A DNA stretch of 64,000 nucleotides, from contig NZ_JASZYF010000005.1 in NCBI RefSeq assembly GCF_030317115.1, positions 186,001 through 250,000 of the forward strand, in the 5' to 3' direction. A program made the position numbers and the translations under genes. This stretch comes from Variovorax gracilis (GTDB lineage: Bacteria > Pseudomonadota > Gammaproteobacteria > Burkholderiales > Burkholderiaceae_C). Within the stretch, counting starts at the first letter, position 1, and every line of letters starts with the position of its first letter. Of the stretch, positions 51,421-60,229 are shown one piece after another. A model generated the notes under the pieces. The model did no database searches. It had not been told where the DNA came from and worked only from the letters and a program-made list of their open reading frames with translations.

Positions 51421-52101
51421 ATGGACGCCAGCGCCAAGCCCTACACCCTCTACGGTGCGCCCGGATCGGGCGCGACACCCGTGCATGCTGCACTCACGCT
51501 GATCGGCGCACCGGTTGACACCGTCGACATAGCGCCGTGGAAGAGCGAAGCGGAGCGCGACAAGCTCTTGCCCGTGAACCCGATGCGGCAGGCACCCGTG
51601 CTGGTGCTTCCCTCGGGCGAGGTGATGACCGAGAGCGCGGCGATCCTGGTCTGGCTCGGCGACTGTCATCCGGAGGCTTGCCTCGCCCCCGGGGTCGACC
51701 ATCCCCTGCGCGCGCAGTACCTGCGGTGGATGGCCTACGTTTCTGCCGCGATCTATTCGATGTATTGGCTCCGGGACGTGCCGTCGCGGCTCGCCGCCGA
51801 TGCAAAGGCCGAAGCCGTCGTCCTCGCACGCACCGCCGAGCGCATTTCCGAATGCTGGCGCCTGATGGATGCCGGGGTGCCGCAAGGCTCGCCCTATCTG
51901 CTGGGCGACAGGGTCAGCGTCCTCGATCTCTACGTGACGGTGGTGTCGCGGTGGACGCCACGGCGCATGCGTTTCTACCGGGACGCCCCGCGCCTGGCCG
52001 ACATGGTTCGCCGGGTAGACGCGGAGCCGCGCCTGGGGGACTTCTGGGCTGCGCGCTTCCCGTTCACACCAGGTTGGGAAGGCACTGAGTCTGCGACTTG
52101 A
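51421..52101 (+). CDS. Glutathione S-transferase family protein
   Basis: A 226-residue two-domain GST: thioredoxin-like N-terminal half (YTLYGAPGSGATPVHAALTLIG, then PMRQAPVLVLPSGEVMTESAAIL with the glutathione-binding SNAIL-type motif) and an all-helical C-terminal half. Substrate unknown. Start ATG 51421, 31 bases after ribH; co-transcription is possible but functional linkage is not obvious. Confidence 0.88.
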   Translation: MDASAKPYTLYGAPGSGATPVHAALTLIGAPVDTVDIAPWKSEAERDKLLPVNPMRQAPVLVLPSGEVMTESAAILVWLGDCHPEACLAPGVDHPLRAQYLRWMAYVSAAIYSMYWLRDVPSRLAADAKAEAVVLARTAERISECWRLMDAGVPQGSPYLLGDRVSVLDLYVTVVSRWTPRRMRFYRDAPRLADMVRRVDAEPRLGDFWAARFPFTPGWEGTESAT

Positions 52102-52121
52102 GCAACGAAGAGAATGGCGCG

Positions 52122-52493
52122 ATGCAATCCAAATCTCCCTCGATCACCATCTTTCACAACCCTGCGTGCGGCACCTCGCGCAACACGCTGGCCTTGATCC
52201 GCGACAACGGCTTCGAGCCCGAAGTGGTCCAGTACCTCAAGACGCCGCCCACCAAGGCGCAATTGCGCGAACTTGTGAAGGCGATGGATGTCCCGGTGCG
52301 CGACATCCTGCGCCAGAAGGGAACGCCCTACGACGAGCTCGGTCTCGGCGACCCGAAGTGGACCGATGACCAGTTGCTGGAGTTCATCGTCGAGCACCCG
52401 ATTCTCATGAACCGCCCGATCGTCGCCACGCCGATCGGCACGCGCTTGTGCCGGCCTGCCGAGCAGGTGCTCGAGATTCTTCCGAAGCCCTAG
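52122..52493 (+). CDS. arsC: Arsenate reductase (glutaredoxin-type ArsC)
   Basis: A 123-residue enzyme that reduces arsenate with glutathione and glutaredoxin. The catalytic Cys is in HNPACGTSRNTLAL, and the anion-binding Arg residues are in FIVEHPILMNRPIV and the later 'RLCRP'. ATG 52122 is preferred to an in-frame TTG eight codons upstream. No arsR, arsB or acr3 is nearby, so it may act alone or have another thiol role. Its stop lies 17 bases from the convergent TauE-like gene. Confidence 0.9.
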   Translation: MQSKSPSITIFHNPACGTSRNTLALIRDNGFEPEVVQYLKTPPTKAQLRELVKAMDVPVRDILRQKGTPYDELGLGDPKWTDDQLLEFIVEHPILMNRPIVATPIGTRLCRPAEQVLEILPKP

Positions 52494-52509
52494 CGCATTT
52501 CGCCGGGCC

Positions 52510-53262
52510 TCAACCCGTGCGAGCCAACAGCACGGGCAGCGAAGACACCAGAAGCGCCACGCCGGACAAGGTGAGCAGCCCGAGCACGATCTGCCGGAAA
52601 GCCGCCTCGCTGAGGCCGGCATAGAGTCTTGCGCCGACCAGCACGGGCACCAGCACGGCCAGCGCGACGATGCCAAGCAGAGGCACCATCGCGACGCTCA
52701 CCATGCCTGCGCCCAGGTACAGCGCGAACGCGACGGCCAGCATCGATAGATTGAAATTCTGGATCACGGCACGCTGCACGTCCTTGTCCAGATTGCGCAG
52801 CGTGCACCAGAGGGTCGGAATCGCACCGGTGAAGCCACCCAGTCCGCCGCACACGCCGCCAAGCAGGCCCACAACTGCGTCGGTCAATCGCCCACCCAGC
52901 GTGATCCGCGGCAGGTTGCGCGCCATCAGCATCGCAGGGCACCAGATCACCAGCAAGCCGCCGAGACAGGCCTTGAACAGAGGCACGTCGAGTCGTGGCA
53001 GCAGCCAGACGCCGACCGGGAGGCCGGCCAGCCCGCCGAGGATGAAAGGCAGCAGCAGCGCCCTGTCGAAACCGCGCCGCGTCGTCACAGCCGCGATGAC
53101 TTGCCCGGTGAGCCCGCCGAAGGTCGCCAGCACGGCCGCGAGCTTGGGGTCCACCGTCCAGGCCCAGATCGACATCGAGACCATGGAAAACGCAAAGCCC
53201 GACAGGCCCTGCACGAAGCCGGCCACCACCGCGCCCAGCGCGACGATCAGATAGAGAGACAA
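52510..53262 (-). CDS. Sulfite exporter TauE/SafE family protein
   Basis: A membrane protein of about 250 residues with eight or so helices. The family pattern is seen in ALGAVVAGFVQGLSGFAF near the N-terminus and VVGLLGGVCGGLGGFTGAIPTLW in the middle. The frame is open to GTG 53313, which would overlap the upstream MFS gene by 38 bases; TTG 53262 keeps the complete first helix and avoids the overlap, but neither start has a good ribosome-binding site. Exports organosulfonates, sulfite or other anions in characterised cases. Confidence 0.87.
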   Translation of the reverse strand: MSLYLIVALGAVVAGFVQGLSGFAFSMVSMSIWAWTVDPKLAAVLATFGGLTGQVIAAVTTRRGFDRALLLPFILGGLAGLPVGVWLLPRLDVPLFKACLGGLLVIWCPAMLMARNLPRITLGGRLTDAVVGLLGGVCGGLGGFTGAIPTLWCTLRNLDKDVQRAVIQNFNLSMLAVAFALYLGAGMVSVAMVPLLGIVALAVLVPVLVGARLYAGLSEAAFRQIVLGLLTLSGVALLVSSLPVLLARTG

Positions 53263-53275
53263 AACCGAAAGCGCT

Positions 53276-54517
53276 TCAGGCGGACGCTGGCACCAGCGCT
53301 TCGCGACGGACACGCCTCACATTGAACGCACTGGCAATCAGCACGCCTTGCACCACGGCCAGGCCGACGATCACGCTCCCGTACAGGCCATGGTCCATCA
53401 GCCGCCCGAAGATCAGCGGCGCAATGGCCTGCCCGATGTCCAGGCCCGCATAGACCACGCCATAGACACGCCCCGAGGCATTCGCGGGCGTCGAGCGCTT
53501 GACCAGCAGGTCGCGCGACGGCCCCGCGATGCCGGTCGCAAAACCCATCGCACCGAACATGACCGGGACCAGGAAGGGCGCGAAGTCAGCCAGCGCGAGC
53601 ACGAGCGCGATGGCTGCCGCCACGCCGAATCCCGCGCCGACGACGCGCTCGCAGCGCGACGGGTCGGACGCCAGGAAACCGCCGACCACCATGCCCGCCG
53701 CACTGGCGACCATGTAGACGGTCAGACAGATGGCGATCAGCGTCACCGGCACCGCGTGCAAACGACCCGCGGCAGCGGGCGCGAAAGTCTGCACGACACT
53801 CAGCGCCATGGCGTAGAAGAAGAAAAAGCCGAAGCACATCCAGACTGCAGGGATCTTCAGGAACGCGAACTCGCTGCCCGTGGCCACGTCGGCGCCGGTC
53901 GCCTTGTGGACCGCCTTCACATCCAGCGACAGCACGCTGCGGTTGGCCCAGAGGATGAGCAGCACGACCACGGCCACCACGCCCGCAGAGGCCAGCGCCA
54001 CGCGCCACGAGAAGGCCATTGCCAACGGCACCACGAAGGCCGGAGCCAGCGCCCAGCCGAGGCTGCCTGTGATGCCGTGCACGCTGTAGGCATGCCCGAG
54101 CCGCGTCGGTGCGACCTTGCGATTGAACAGCGTGTAGTCGACGGGATGGAACACGCCGTTGCCCACGCCCGCCACGACGGCACAGCCAAGCAGCATCCAG
54201 TAGCTCTGCGCCATCGCGTAGCCGAAGGCCGCAAGACCGAGCATCCCGAGCCCGACGAACAGCACGGGCCGCGGGCCCAGCTTGTCGACGATGAAACCCG
54301 AGGCCGCCTGCACGATGCACGACACGACGAAGAACACGGTGAGCACCGCACCGAGTTCGGTGTAGCTCACATTGAACGCGTCCTTGAGCCACGGAAACAA
54401 CGGCGGAAGCACGAGCTGGGCGAAATGGCTGACGGCGTGCGCCAGGCCGACGAGGCCAATCAACCTGGCATCGGAGCCCAAGCTGGTCGTGGCGGTGGTC
54501 GCGTTGGAGGAAGACAT
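53276..54517 (-). CDS. Major facilitator superfamily transporter
   Basis: A 413-residue protein with 12 hydrophobic helices. The loop between helices 2 and 3 reads DKLGPRPVLFVG, the usual MFS signature position. The start ATG 54517 is preceded by GAGG-like purines; an upstream run of TTG codons is less likely. It is divergent from an AraC-type regulator, which probably controls it and the downstream TauE-like gene. Substrate unknown. Confidence 0.9.
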   Translation of the reverse strand: MSSSNATTATTSLGSDARLIGLVGLAHAVSHFAQLVLPPLFPWLKDAFNVSYTELGAVLTVFFVVSCIVQAASGFIVDKLGPRPVLFVGLGMLGLAAFGYAMAQSYWMLLGCAVVAGVGNGVFHPVDYTLFNRKVAPTRLGHAYSVHGITGSLGWALAPAFVVPLAMAFSWRVALASAGVVAVVVLLILWANRSVLSLDVKAVHKATGADVATGSEFAFLKIPAVWMCFGFFFFYAMALSVVQTFAPAAAGRLHAVPVTLIAICLTVYMVASAAGMVVGGFLASDPSRCERVVGAGFGVAAAIALVLALADFAPFLVPVMFGAMGFATGIAGPSRDLLVKRSTPANASGRVYGVVYAGLDIGQAIAPLIFGRLMDHGLYGSVIVGLAVVQGVLIASAFNVRRVRREALVPASA

Positions 54518-54605
54518 GGATTGCAACAACAAACTGGATGGACATCGATCCTAAGCCAGCGTGTCGCGGCAGAATGGCGATACAGAGACAACATTTGTCG
54601 AAATC

Positions 54606-55484
54606 ATGCCGTCTACTGCCGCCCCGCCTTTGGCCCCCGTCGACACGGGCACCAGGCGCTCCATCCTCCCCCACTCCGAAGTCACGACGAGCGTGGGACC
54701 CCTCACGCCTCATCTGTACGAGCCGAACGCGCTGCGCCCGCTGCGCGCCAAGGAGCACTTTCTCAAGGCCGACACGCTGGTCGACCTGCATAAACATCCG
54801 TGGCCCCAGCTGACTTTCTCGACGCGTGGCGTGATCCGCCTCAGCACGGAGGACGGCAGCTACATCGTGCCGCCGTCGCGGGCCCTGTGGGTACCGGCCG
54901 ACATGGCGCACAGCGTCACGCTGATCGAGGATGCCGAACTGCGGACCGTGTATCTCCATAGCTGGCTCGGGCCGACATGGGAGAAGTGCGAGGTGCTGGA
55001 AATCAGCCCCCTGCTGCGGGCGCTGATGCTGGCGCTCGACACGACGCCGGACGGCATGCCGCCGGCCGATCCTCACGCCGCGCAGCGCGAACGCTGGATC
55101 GCACCGCTCCTGGTCGACGAACTCGAACGTGCGACCCAAATCCGCATCGACGTGCCGCTGCCTTCCGACAAGCGGCTGCGCCAGCTGTGCGAGGCGTTGC
55201 TGCGCAATCCGGCCAACCGCGCCACGCTGGCCGAACGGGCCGAGGCCATCGGCGCCAGCGAGCGTACCGTGGCACGCCTGTTTCGCGACCAACTCGGCAT
55301 GAGCTGGCAACAGTGGCGCCAACAGGCCGTGCTCGCGCATGCACTGCCCCTGCTGGCGCGCGGCATGGCGGTCAGCCAGGTCGCGTCGGCCAGCGGCTAT
55401 GCAACCGACAGCGCTTTCTGCGCCATGTTCAAGGCGGCGACAGGGCAATCGCCGACGGCTTTCCAGCACAAGCGACGGTCCTGA
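54606..55484 (+). CDS. AraC family transcriptional regulator with cupin sensor
   Basis: A 292-residue regulator. The N-terminal cupin-like domain (LVDLHKHPWPQLTFSTRGVIRLS, then PPSRALWVPADMAHSV) may bind a small ligand through its His residues; the C-terminal part has two helix-turn-helix motifs (LAERAEAIGASERTVARLF and VSQVASASGYATDSAFCAMFKAATG). ATG 54606 is preferred over GTG 54561. It is divergent from the MFS gene across 88 bases. Confidence 0.9.
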   Translation: MPSTAAPPLAPVDTGTRRSILPHSEVTTSVGPLTPHLYEPNALRPLRAKEHFLKADTLVDLHKHPWPQLTFSTRGVIRLSTEDGSYIVPPSRALWVPADMAHSVTLIEDAELRTVYLHSWLGPTWEKCEVLEISPLLRALMLALDTTPDGMPPADPHAAQRERWIAPLLVDELERATQIRIDVPLPSDKRLRQLCEALLRNPANRATLAERAEAIGASERTVARLFRDQLGMSWQQWRQQAVLAHALPLLARGMAVSQVASASGYATDSAFCAMFKAATGQSPTAFQHKRRS

Positions 55485-55553
55485 CCTGCCGCGGCGCAAG
55501 GCGCTTCCGTATCATCGCCGGGTGCATTTCCCACCCTTTCGCGCGCCAAGGCC

Positions 55554-57275
55554 ATGGCCTTGAATCGCCACCAGCTCGAGCGCTGGTTCCCCTTCCTTTC
55601 CTGGCCGCGCCCCGACCGGGCCCTGCTCGTCAACGAGGCCGCGGCCGGCCTCACGGTGGCGCTGATGGTCATCCCGCAAGGCGTGGCCTACGCGGCGCTG
55701 GCCGGAATGCCATTGGTGACCGGCGTGTACGCTGCGCTGCTGCCGGCGCTGGTCGCACTGCTCTTCAGCTCCTCGGCGCGGCTGTCGGTCGGGCCCACCG
55801 CGTTGACGAGCCTCCTGGTCGGCGCTTCGCTCGCGCCGCTGGCCATTCCGGGCAGCAGCGAATGGGTTGCCTTCGCCGTCTGGCTCACCCTGCTGTCGGG
55901 AGTGATGCAAGTGGTGCTGGGCGCAGCGCGCTTCGGCTGGTTGCTGCGCATGGTCAATTCGCCGGTGCTGATGGGCTTTACGCAAGGCGCGGCGGTGTTG
56001 ATCACGCTGTCGCAACTGCCGGCGTTGCTGGGTTTCACGGGACGCTCGTTCGCCCAGGTGTTGCACGGGCCGCCGCCCGACTACATCGCGATCGCGTTCG
56101 GCCTGGGCGGCATGGCCATGCTGTGGCTTGGCAAGAGGATGATGCCGCGCTTCCCGACGACCATGGCGCTCGTCGCGGTCGCTGCGGCTGCGAGCGCTGC
56201 GATCGGCTATGCGCTGAAGGGCGGCGCGGTGATCGGCAAGCTGCCCTCCGGACTGCCCTCGTTCTACTGGCCCGGCGGGATCACACTGAACGAATTGGGC
56301 ACGCTATTGCTGCCGGCCTTCCTGATCACGCTCGTGAGCTTTCTGGAAACAGCATCGAGCGCCAAGGTGGACAACGCGCGCGCCGGCAAGCTGTGGAACG
56401 AGAACCAGGATCTGATCGGCCAGGGGCTGGGCAAGATCGCTTCGGGCCTCACGGGCTCGTTCCCGACCAGCTCGTCGTTCTCGCGCTCGGCGATCACGCT
56501 TTATGCGGGCGCCAAGACACAGTGGGCGACGCTCTTCAGCGTCGCCGTGGTCGCGGCGGCATTGCTCTGGGCCATGCCGCTGCTCTATCACGTGCCGCAG
56601 GCGGTGCTTGCGTCGATCGTGGCCACGGCGACCATCGGCCTGCTGCGGCCATCGGCTTTCGTCGCCCTGTGGCGCATCTCCCGCATCGAGACGGCCATCG
56701 CACTCGGCACCTTTGCACTGACCATCGCCACTGCACCTTCCATCTATTGGGGGGTGCTGGGCGGCCTGCTCGCGGCGCTGGCGCACTACATGTACCGCCA
56801 CCTGCATCCGCGAATCATCGAAGTCGGCCTGCACCCCGACGGCAGCCTGCGCGACCGTCACCTGTGGCATCTGCCACCGCTTGCGCCCGACCTCTACGCG
56901 CTGCGCATGGACGCGGAACTCGACTTCGCATCCGGCAGCACGTTGGAGCGCGCCGTCACCGTCGCGCTGGCGCAGCGGCCGGGCCTGACCGACGTGTGCC
57001 TCTTCGCGCAGCCGATCAACCGCGTCGACATCACGGGCGCCGAAGTCTTCGGCAGCATTCGCCGCCTGCTCGAATCGCAGGGCGTTCGCTTTCACATCTC
57101 GGGCCTCAAGCTGCCCGCGCAGCAGGTGCTCGACCGCGCCGGATTGCTGGCGCCCGGCCCGATGCTCTTCAGCTACCGGACCGACGCCGAGGCGTTGGCG
57201 GCACTCTCCAATGCGTGCGGCGCGGCGGGCCCGCGCGAGAACGTCAATCCTTCACCGGCCCACGCAGGCTCTTGA
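55554..57275 (+). CDS. SulP family anion transporter with STAS domain
   Basis: A 573-residue transporter. The first conserved region, GLTVALMVIPQGVAYAALAGMP, identifies SulP; about 11 membrane segments follow to residue 420, and a C-terminal STAS domain (about 450-560; VCLFAQPINRVDITGAEVFGSIRRLLESQG). Members carry sulfate, bicarbonate or dicarboxylates. Its 3' 32 bases overlap the convergent arfB gene. It follows the AraC gene after 69 bases; a functional link is uncertain. Confidence 0.92.
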   Translation: MALNRHQLERWFPFLSWPRPDRALLVNEAAAGLTVALMVIPQGVAYAALAGMPLVTGVYAALLPALVALLFSSSARLSVGPTALTSLLVGASLAPLAIPGSSEWVAFAVWLTLLSGVMQVVLGAARFGWLLRMVNSPVLMGFTQGAAVLITLSQLPALLGFTGRSFAQVLHGPPPDYIAIAFGLGGMAMLWLGKRMMPRFPTTMALVAVAAAASAAIGYALKGGAVIGKLPSGLPSFYWPGGITLNELGTLLLPAFLITLVSFLETASSAKVDNARAGKLWNENQDLIGQGLGKIASGLTGSFPTSSSFSRSAITLYAGAKTQWATLFSVAVVAAALLWAMPLLYHVPQAVLASIVATATIGLLRPSAFVALWRISRIETAIALGTFALTIATAPSIYWGVLGGLLAALAHYMYRHLHPRIIEVGLHPDGSLRDRHLWHLPPLAPDLYALRMDAELDFASGSTLERAVTVALAQRPGLTDVCLFAQPINRVDITGAEVFGSIRRLLESQGVRFHISGLKLPAQQVLDRAGLLAPGPMLFSYRTDAEALAALSNACGAAGPRENVNPSPAHAGS

Positions 57276-57657
57276 TGGCCGAGCGCTGGCTCTTGCCCTC
57301 GAGCCGGCGCTGCCGCGCGCCGTAGCTCGGCTTGGTGGCGCGGCGCACGCGCGGCGGTGCGGCAACGCTGTCAACCAATTCCTGCAGGCGCGCGAGCGCA
57401 TCGCCGCGATTCATGTCCTGGCTGCGGTGCTTTTGCGCCTTCAGTACGAGCACGCCTTCCTGCGTGATGCGGCTGTCGCGCAAGGCGAGCAGGCGCTCCT
57501 TGACATCGTCAGGGAGCGAGCTGGCCGGAATGTCGTAGCGCAGATGCACTGCGCTGGAAACCTTGTTGACGTTCTGTCCGCCCGCGCCCTGCGCGCGGAT
57601 CGCGCTGAACTCGACCTCCAACGGATCGATCAGCACAGGTGGGCGCGGCGAAGTCAT
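57244..57657 (-). CDS. arfB: Alternative ribosome-rescue factor ArfB (YaeJ/ICT1)
   Basis: A 137-residue peptidyl-tRNA hydrolase that frees ribosomes stalled on mRNAs without stop codon. The GGQ loop is in RAQGAGGQNVNKVSSAVHLRYD (GGQ at residues 26-28), and the basic C-terminal tail that enters the empty mRNA channel is present (RRATKPSYGARQRRLEGKSQRSAIK). Length is standard. Convergent overlap of 32 bases with the SulP gene; the TetR gene upstream ends 3 bases before its start. Confidence 0.95.
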   Translation of the reverse strand: MTSPRPPVLIDPLEVEFSAIRAQGAGGQNVNKVSSAVHLRYDIPASSLPDDVKERLLALRDSRITQEGVLVLKAQKHRSQDMNRGDALARLQELVDSVAAPPRVRRATKPSYGARQRRLEGKSQRSAIKSLRGPVKD

Positions 57658-57660
57658 CCG

Positions 57661-58338
57661 CTATTTTGACTTGCGTGTCGCCGCCTTCTTCGCCGGCGTC
57701 GGCCGCTGGCGCACGCCCGCCATCAGCAGCGCGATGCTCTCGTCGGCAATCTGCTCGGGCGTCATGTCGCCATCGGGGCGATACCATCGACCGATCCAGC
57801 TCAAGGCACCGGCGAGCACGAAAGCAGCCATCTTCGGATCGCACGGCGCGAGCGAGCCCTCGGCGATGCCGTCAGCGATGAGACGCCGGAACTCCAGGTC
57901 GATGCCGGCCTTGAGGCGCCTCAGTTCCTTGCGCCGCGGCGCCGGCAGCGGGTCCTCGCCGATGCGGATGACGCACATGCCGAAGTCCATGGTGACGATG
58001 CGTGAATAGATCCGCATGCATTCCACGAGCTGGTCGATCGCACTGCCGCCGGCGCGCCGGACCTCGTCGATGCCCTCCTTCATCATGCCGAGCGCGGTGC
58101 GAACACATTCGAGCAGGATGTCGTCCTTGCTCTTCACATAGTAGTAGAGCGTCGGCTTGGTGACGTGCAGCCGTTCGGCGATGTCGTCCAGCGAGGTGGC
58201 ATGGAAGCCGCGCTCGTTGAAGAGCTGTGCGGCCGTCTGCAGCACGGCGTTGCGCTTGGCCTCGCGCTGTTGCGCGCGTGCGCCGGCCGGCTTCCAGGGC
58301 GATATGCCGGCGGCTTTTCGGGGTGTTCTGGTGGCCAT
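57661..58338 (-). CDS. TetR family transcriptional regulator
   Basis: A 225-residue repressor-type regulator. DNA-binding part: LQTAAQLFNERGFHATSLDDIAERLHVTKPTLYYYVKSKDDIL (about residues 32-75). The C-terminal sequence and a basic tail follow. ATG 58338 is preferred; another in-frame ATG at 58392 would place the start directly against a large palindrome. It faces a LivGHMKF-type importer and acyl-CoA synthetase operon and probably represses it until an acyl-CoA or acid ligand appears. Confidence 0.9.
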   Translation of the reverse strand: MATRTPRKAAGISPWKPAGARAQQREAKRNAVLQTAAQLFNERGFHATSLDDIAERLHVTKPTLYYYVKSKDDILLECVRTALGMMKEGIDEVRRAGGSAIDQLVECMRIYSRIVTMDFGMCVIRIGEDPLPAPRRKELRRLKAGIDLEFRRLIADGIAEGSLAPCDPKMAAFVLAGALSWIGRWYRPDGDMTPEQIADESIALLMAGVRQRPTPAKKAATRKSK

Positions 58339-58392
58339 GGATCGGGTGCCCGGGAAAGTCCCGATGCTTCCAGCAGGTGGCGCATCGGACAT

Positions 58393-58423
58393 TACCGGTG
58401 AGTAGAAATTCTACGCACCGGTA
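58393..58423. promoter_or_regulatory. 31-bp palindromic operator, probable TetR site
   Basis: Arms TACCGGTGAGTAGAA and TTCTACGCACCGGTA around a central A; 14 of 15 positions pair. It lies between the TetR gene and the importer operon. Size and symmetry are typical of TetR-family sites that bind two dimers or one long operator. Confidence 0.8.
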
Positions 58424-58438
58424 GGCTCCATTCAGCCC

Positions 58439-58498
58439 ATGCAAACCCTGATCGATCCGCGGCCCTTCTTTCCGAAACGCACCCGCCCCCATGCCTGA
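58439..58498 (+). CDS. Possible short upstream ORF overlapping the importer start
   Basis: Nineteen codons, MQTLIDPRPFFPKRTRPHA, ending in a TGA that lies eight bases into the ATPase gene (start 58491, different frame). The ATPase gene has no ribosome-binding site of its own, so translation may be coupled to this ORF. Only weak purine sequence precedes it; low confidence. Confidence 0.3.
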   Translation: MQTLIDPRPFFPKRTRPHA

Positions 58499-59351
58499 CG
58501 CTTCGCCGAGTTCCGACGTCGCCGTGCCATCCGGCCCAGTGCTACAGGTCGATGCCCTCACGCTCGCCTTCGGCGGCGTGCGTGCGCTGAGCGGCGTGGG
58601 CTTCGAGGTCGAGCCGGGCTCCATCACTGCGGTGATCGGCCCCAATGGTGCAGGCAAGACATCGCTGTTCAACACCATCTCCGGTTTCTATCGTCCCGCG
58701 ACCGGGCGCGTGCTGTTCGAAGGGCGTGACATCACCACCCTGCCCGCGCCGAAGCGAGCCCGCCTGGGCCTGGCGCGGAGTTTCCAGAACATCGCACTGT
58801 TCCGCGGCATGACGGTGCTCGACAACATCAAGCTCGGACGTCATGCGCACCTCGAGTCGAACGTGTTCGACGCCCTGCTCTATCTAGGGCGCGCACGACG
58901 CGAAGAGGCAGAGTTGCGCCGCGACGTCGAGGAACGCATCATCGATTTCCTGGAGATCGACCACATCCGCCACGCGCCCGTCTCCGCCCTGCCCTACGGC
59001 CTGCAGAAGCGCGTCGAGATGGCCCGCGCCCTCGCGATGCAGCCGCGCGTGCTGATGCTCGACGAGCCGGTGGCCGGCATGAACCGCGAAGAGACCGAGG
59101 ACATGGCGCGCTTCATCCTCGACGTTCGCGACGAATGGGGCGTGACGGTACTGATGGTCGAGCACGACATGGGCATGGTGATGGACCTGTCCGATCACGT
59201 CGTGGTGCTCAACTTCGGCCAGGTGATTGCCCAGGGCGCGCCGGCGCATGTGCAGGCGGACCCCGAAGTGATTCGCGCCTACCTCGGCGCAGGCGATGTC
59301 GGTGCGCTGCGCCAGAAGTTGCGCGGCGGGGCCGCCGCGGAGGCTGCCTGA
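58491..59351 (+). CDS. ABC importer ATPase, LivG type
   Basis: A 286-residue ATPase of the branched-chain/amide/aromatic-acid importer family. Walker A GPNGAGKTS (near residue 50), signature region LPYGLQKRVEMARAL, Walker B LMLDEPVAGMN, switch His in VEHDMGMVM. The LivG-type 'DEPVAGMN' is diagnostic. Its stop shares one base with the start of the next gene (TGATG), which fits tight coupling in this operon. Aromatic or fatty acids are possible cargo because an acyl-CoA synthetase gene ends the set. Confidence 0.94.
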   Translation: MPDASPSSDVAVPSGPVLQVDALTLAFGGVRALSGVGFEVEPGSITAVIGPNGAGKTSLFNTISGFYRPATGRVLFEGRDITTLPAPKRARLGLARSFQNIALFRGMTVLDNIKLGRHAHLESNVFDALLYLGRARREEAELRRDVEERIIDFLEIDHIRHAPVSALPYGLQKRVEMARALAMQPRVLMLDEPVAGMNREETEDMARFILDVRDEWGVTVLMVEHDMGMVMDLSDHVVVLNFGQVIAQGAPAHVQADPEVIRAYLGAGDVGALRQKLRGGAAAEAA

Positions 59352-60229
59352 TGGATTGGGCCTACCTCTTCGAGATCGCGCTCAACGGCGTGGCTAGCGG
59401 CGGCTTGTACGCACTCGCCGCGCTCGCTTTCGTGCTGGTCTACAAGGCAACACGCGTCGTCAACATCGCGATCGGTGAGATGCTGATGATCGGCGCCTAC
59501 CTGTTCTTCGCCTTCGCGGCGAGTTTCTCGCTGCCGATCTGGCTGGCGGTGCTCGGCGCGGTTCTGGGCACCGGCCTGCTCGGCGCGGTGGTCGAACGCA
59601 CCATGATCCGGCCGCTGCTCGGCGAGCCGCCGATCTCGGTCTTCATGGTGACCGTCGGGCTTGCATCGATCCTCGTCGGGCTGGTCGAGATCATCTGGAC
59701 CGCCGACCAGCGCCGCCTGCCCGAATTCCTTCCGAAGACGCCGGTGATGATCGGAGATGCCTTCCTCGCGCCCAAGGTGGCGTACGGCTCGCTGGTGGCC
59801 CTGGTGCTGATCGTGCTCGTGCTGCTGGTGTTCCGATTCTGGCGCGGCGGGGTCGCGCTGCGGGCCACCGCCTCCGACCAGGCGGCCGCCTACTCGATGG
59901 GCATCAACGTGCCGCGCGTGTTCTCGCTGGCGTGGGTGGCGTCGGCCATGATCGCGGCGGTCGCCGGCATCATCGTCGGCTCGATCGGCGGCATCTCGTC
60001 GTCGATGGGCGTGTTCGGCCTGTCGGTGCTGGTGGTGGTGATCGTGGGCGGTCTCGACAGTGTGCTCGGCGCACTGGTCGGCGGCGTCTTCATCGGGCTG
60101 ATCGAGGCGCTGGCGGGCTCCTACCTCGGCGGCGAATACAGGCTGCTCGCGACCTTCGTCGTGCTGGTCGGCGTGCTGATGATCCGGCCCTACGGGCTCT
60201 TCGGCACCCACGAGATCGAGAGACTCTGA
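59351..60229 (+). CDS. ABC importer permease, LivH type
   Basis: A 292-residue permease with about eight helices. ALNGVASGGLYALAALAFVLVYKATRVVNIAIGEMLMIGAY is the classic LivH N-terminal region (only part quoted by position: residues 9-50). GLDSVLGALVGGVFIGLIEAL near the C-terminus is also conserved. Start overlaps the ATPase stop by one base; its own stop overlaps the LivM start by one base (TGATG). Confidence 0.94.
   Translation: MDWAYLFEIALNGVASGGLYALAALAFVLVYKATRVVNIAIGEMLMIGAYLFFAFAASFSLPIWLAVLGAVLGTGLLGAVVERTMIRPLLGEPPISVFMVTVGLASILVGLVEIIWTADQRRLPEFLPKTPVMIGDAFLAPKVAYGSLVALVLIVLVLLVFRFWRGGVALRATASDQAAAYSMGINVPRVFSLAWVASAMIAAVAGIIVGSIGGISSSMGVFGLSVLVVVIVGGLDSVLGALVGGVFIGLIEALAGSYLGGEYRLLATFVVLVGVLMIRPYGLFGTHEIERL

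Noticed and set aside
47919..51437. 1172-codon open frame on the minus strand
   Set aside because: It is a mirror of high-GC coding sequence on the plus strand (RTX gene, AlkX-like gene, ribH). It has no family resemblance and runs through the riboswitch.
58339..58392. Longer TetR start at ATG 58392
   Set aside because: It would put the start codon directly next to the operator and adds a low-complexity segment; not excluded, but 58338 is the simpler choice.
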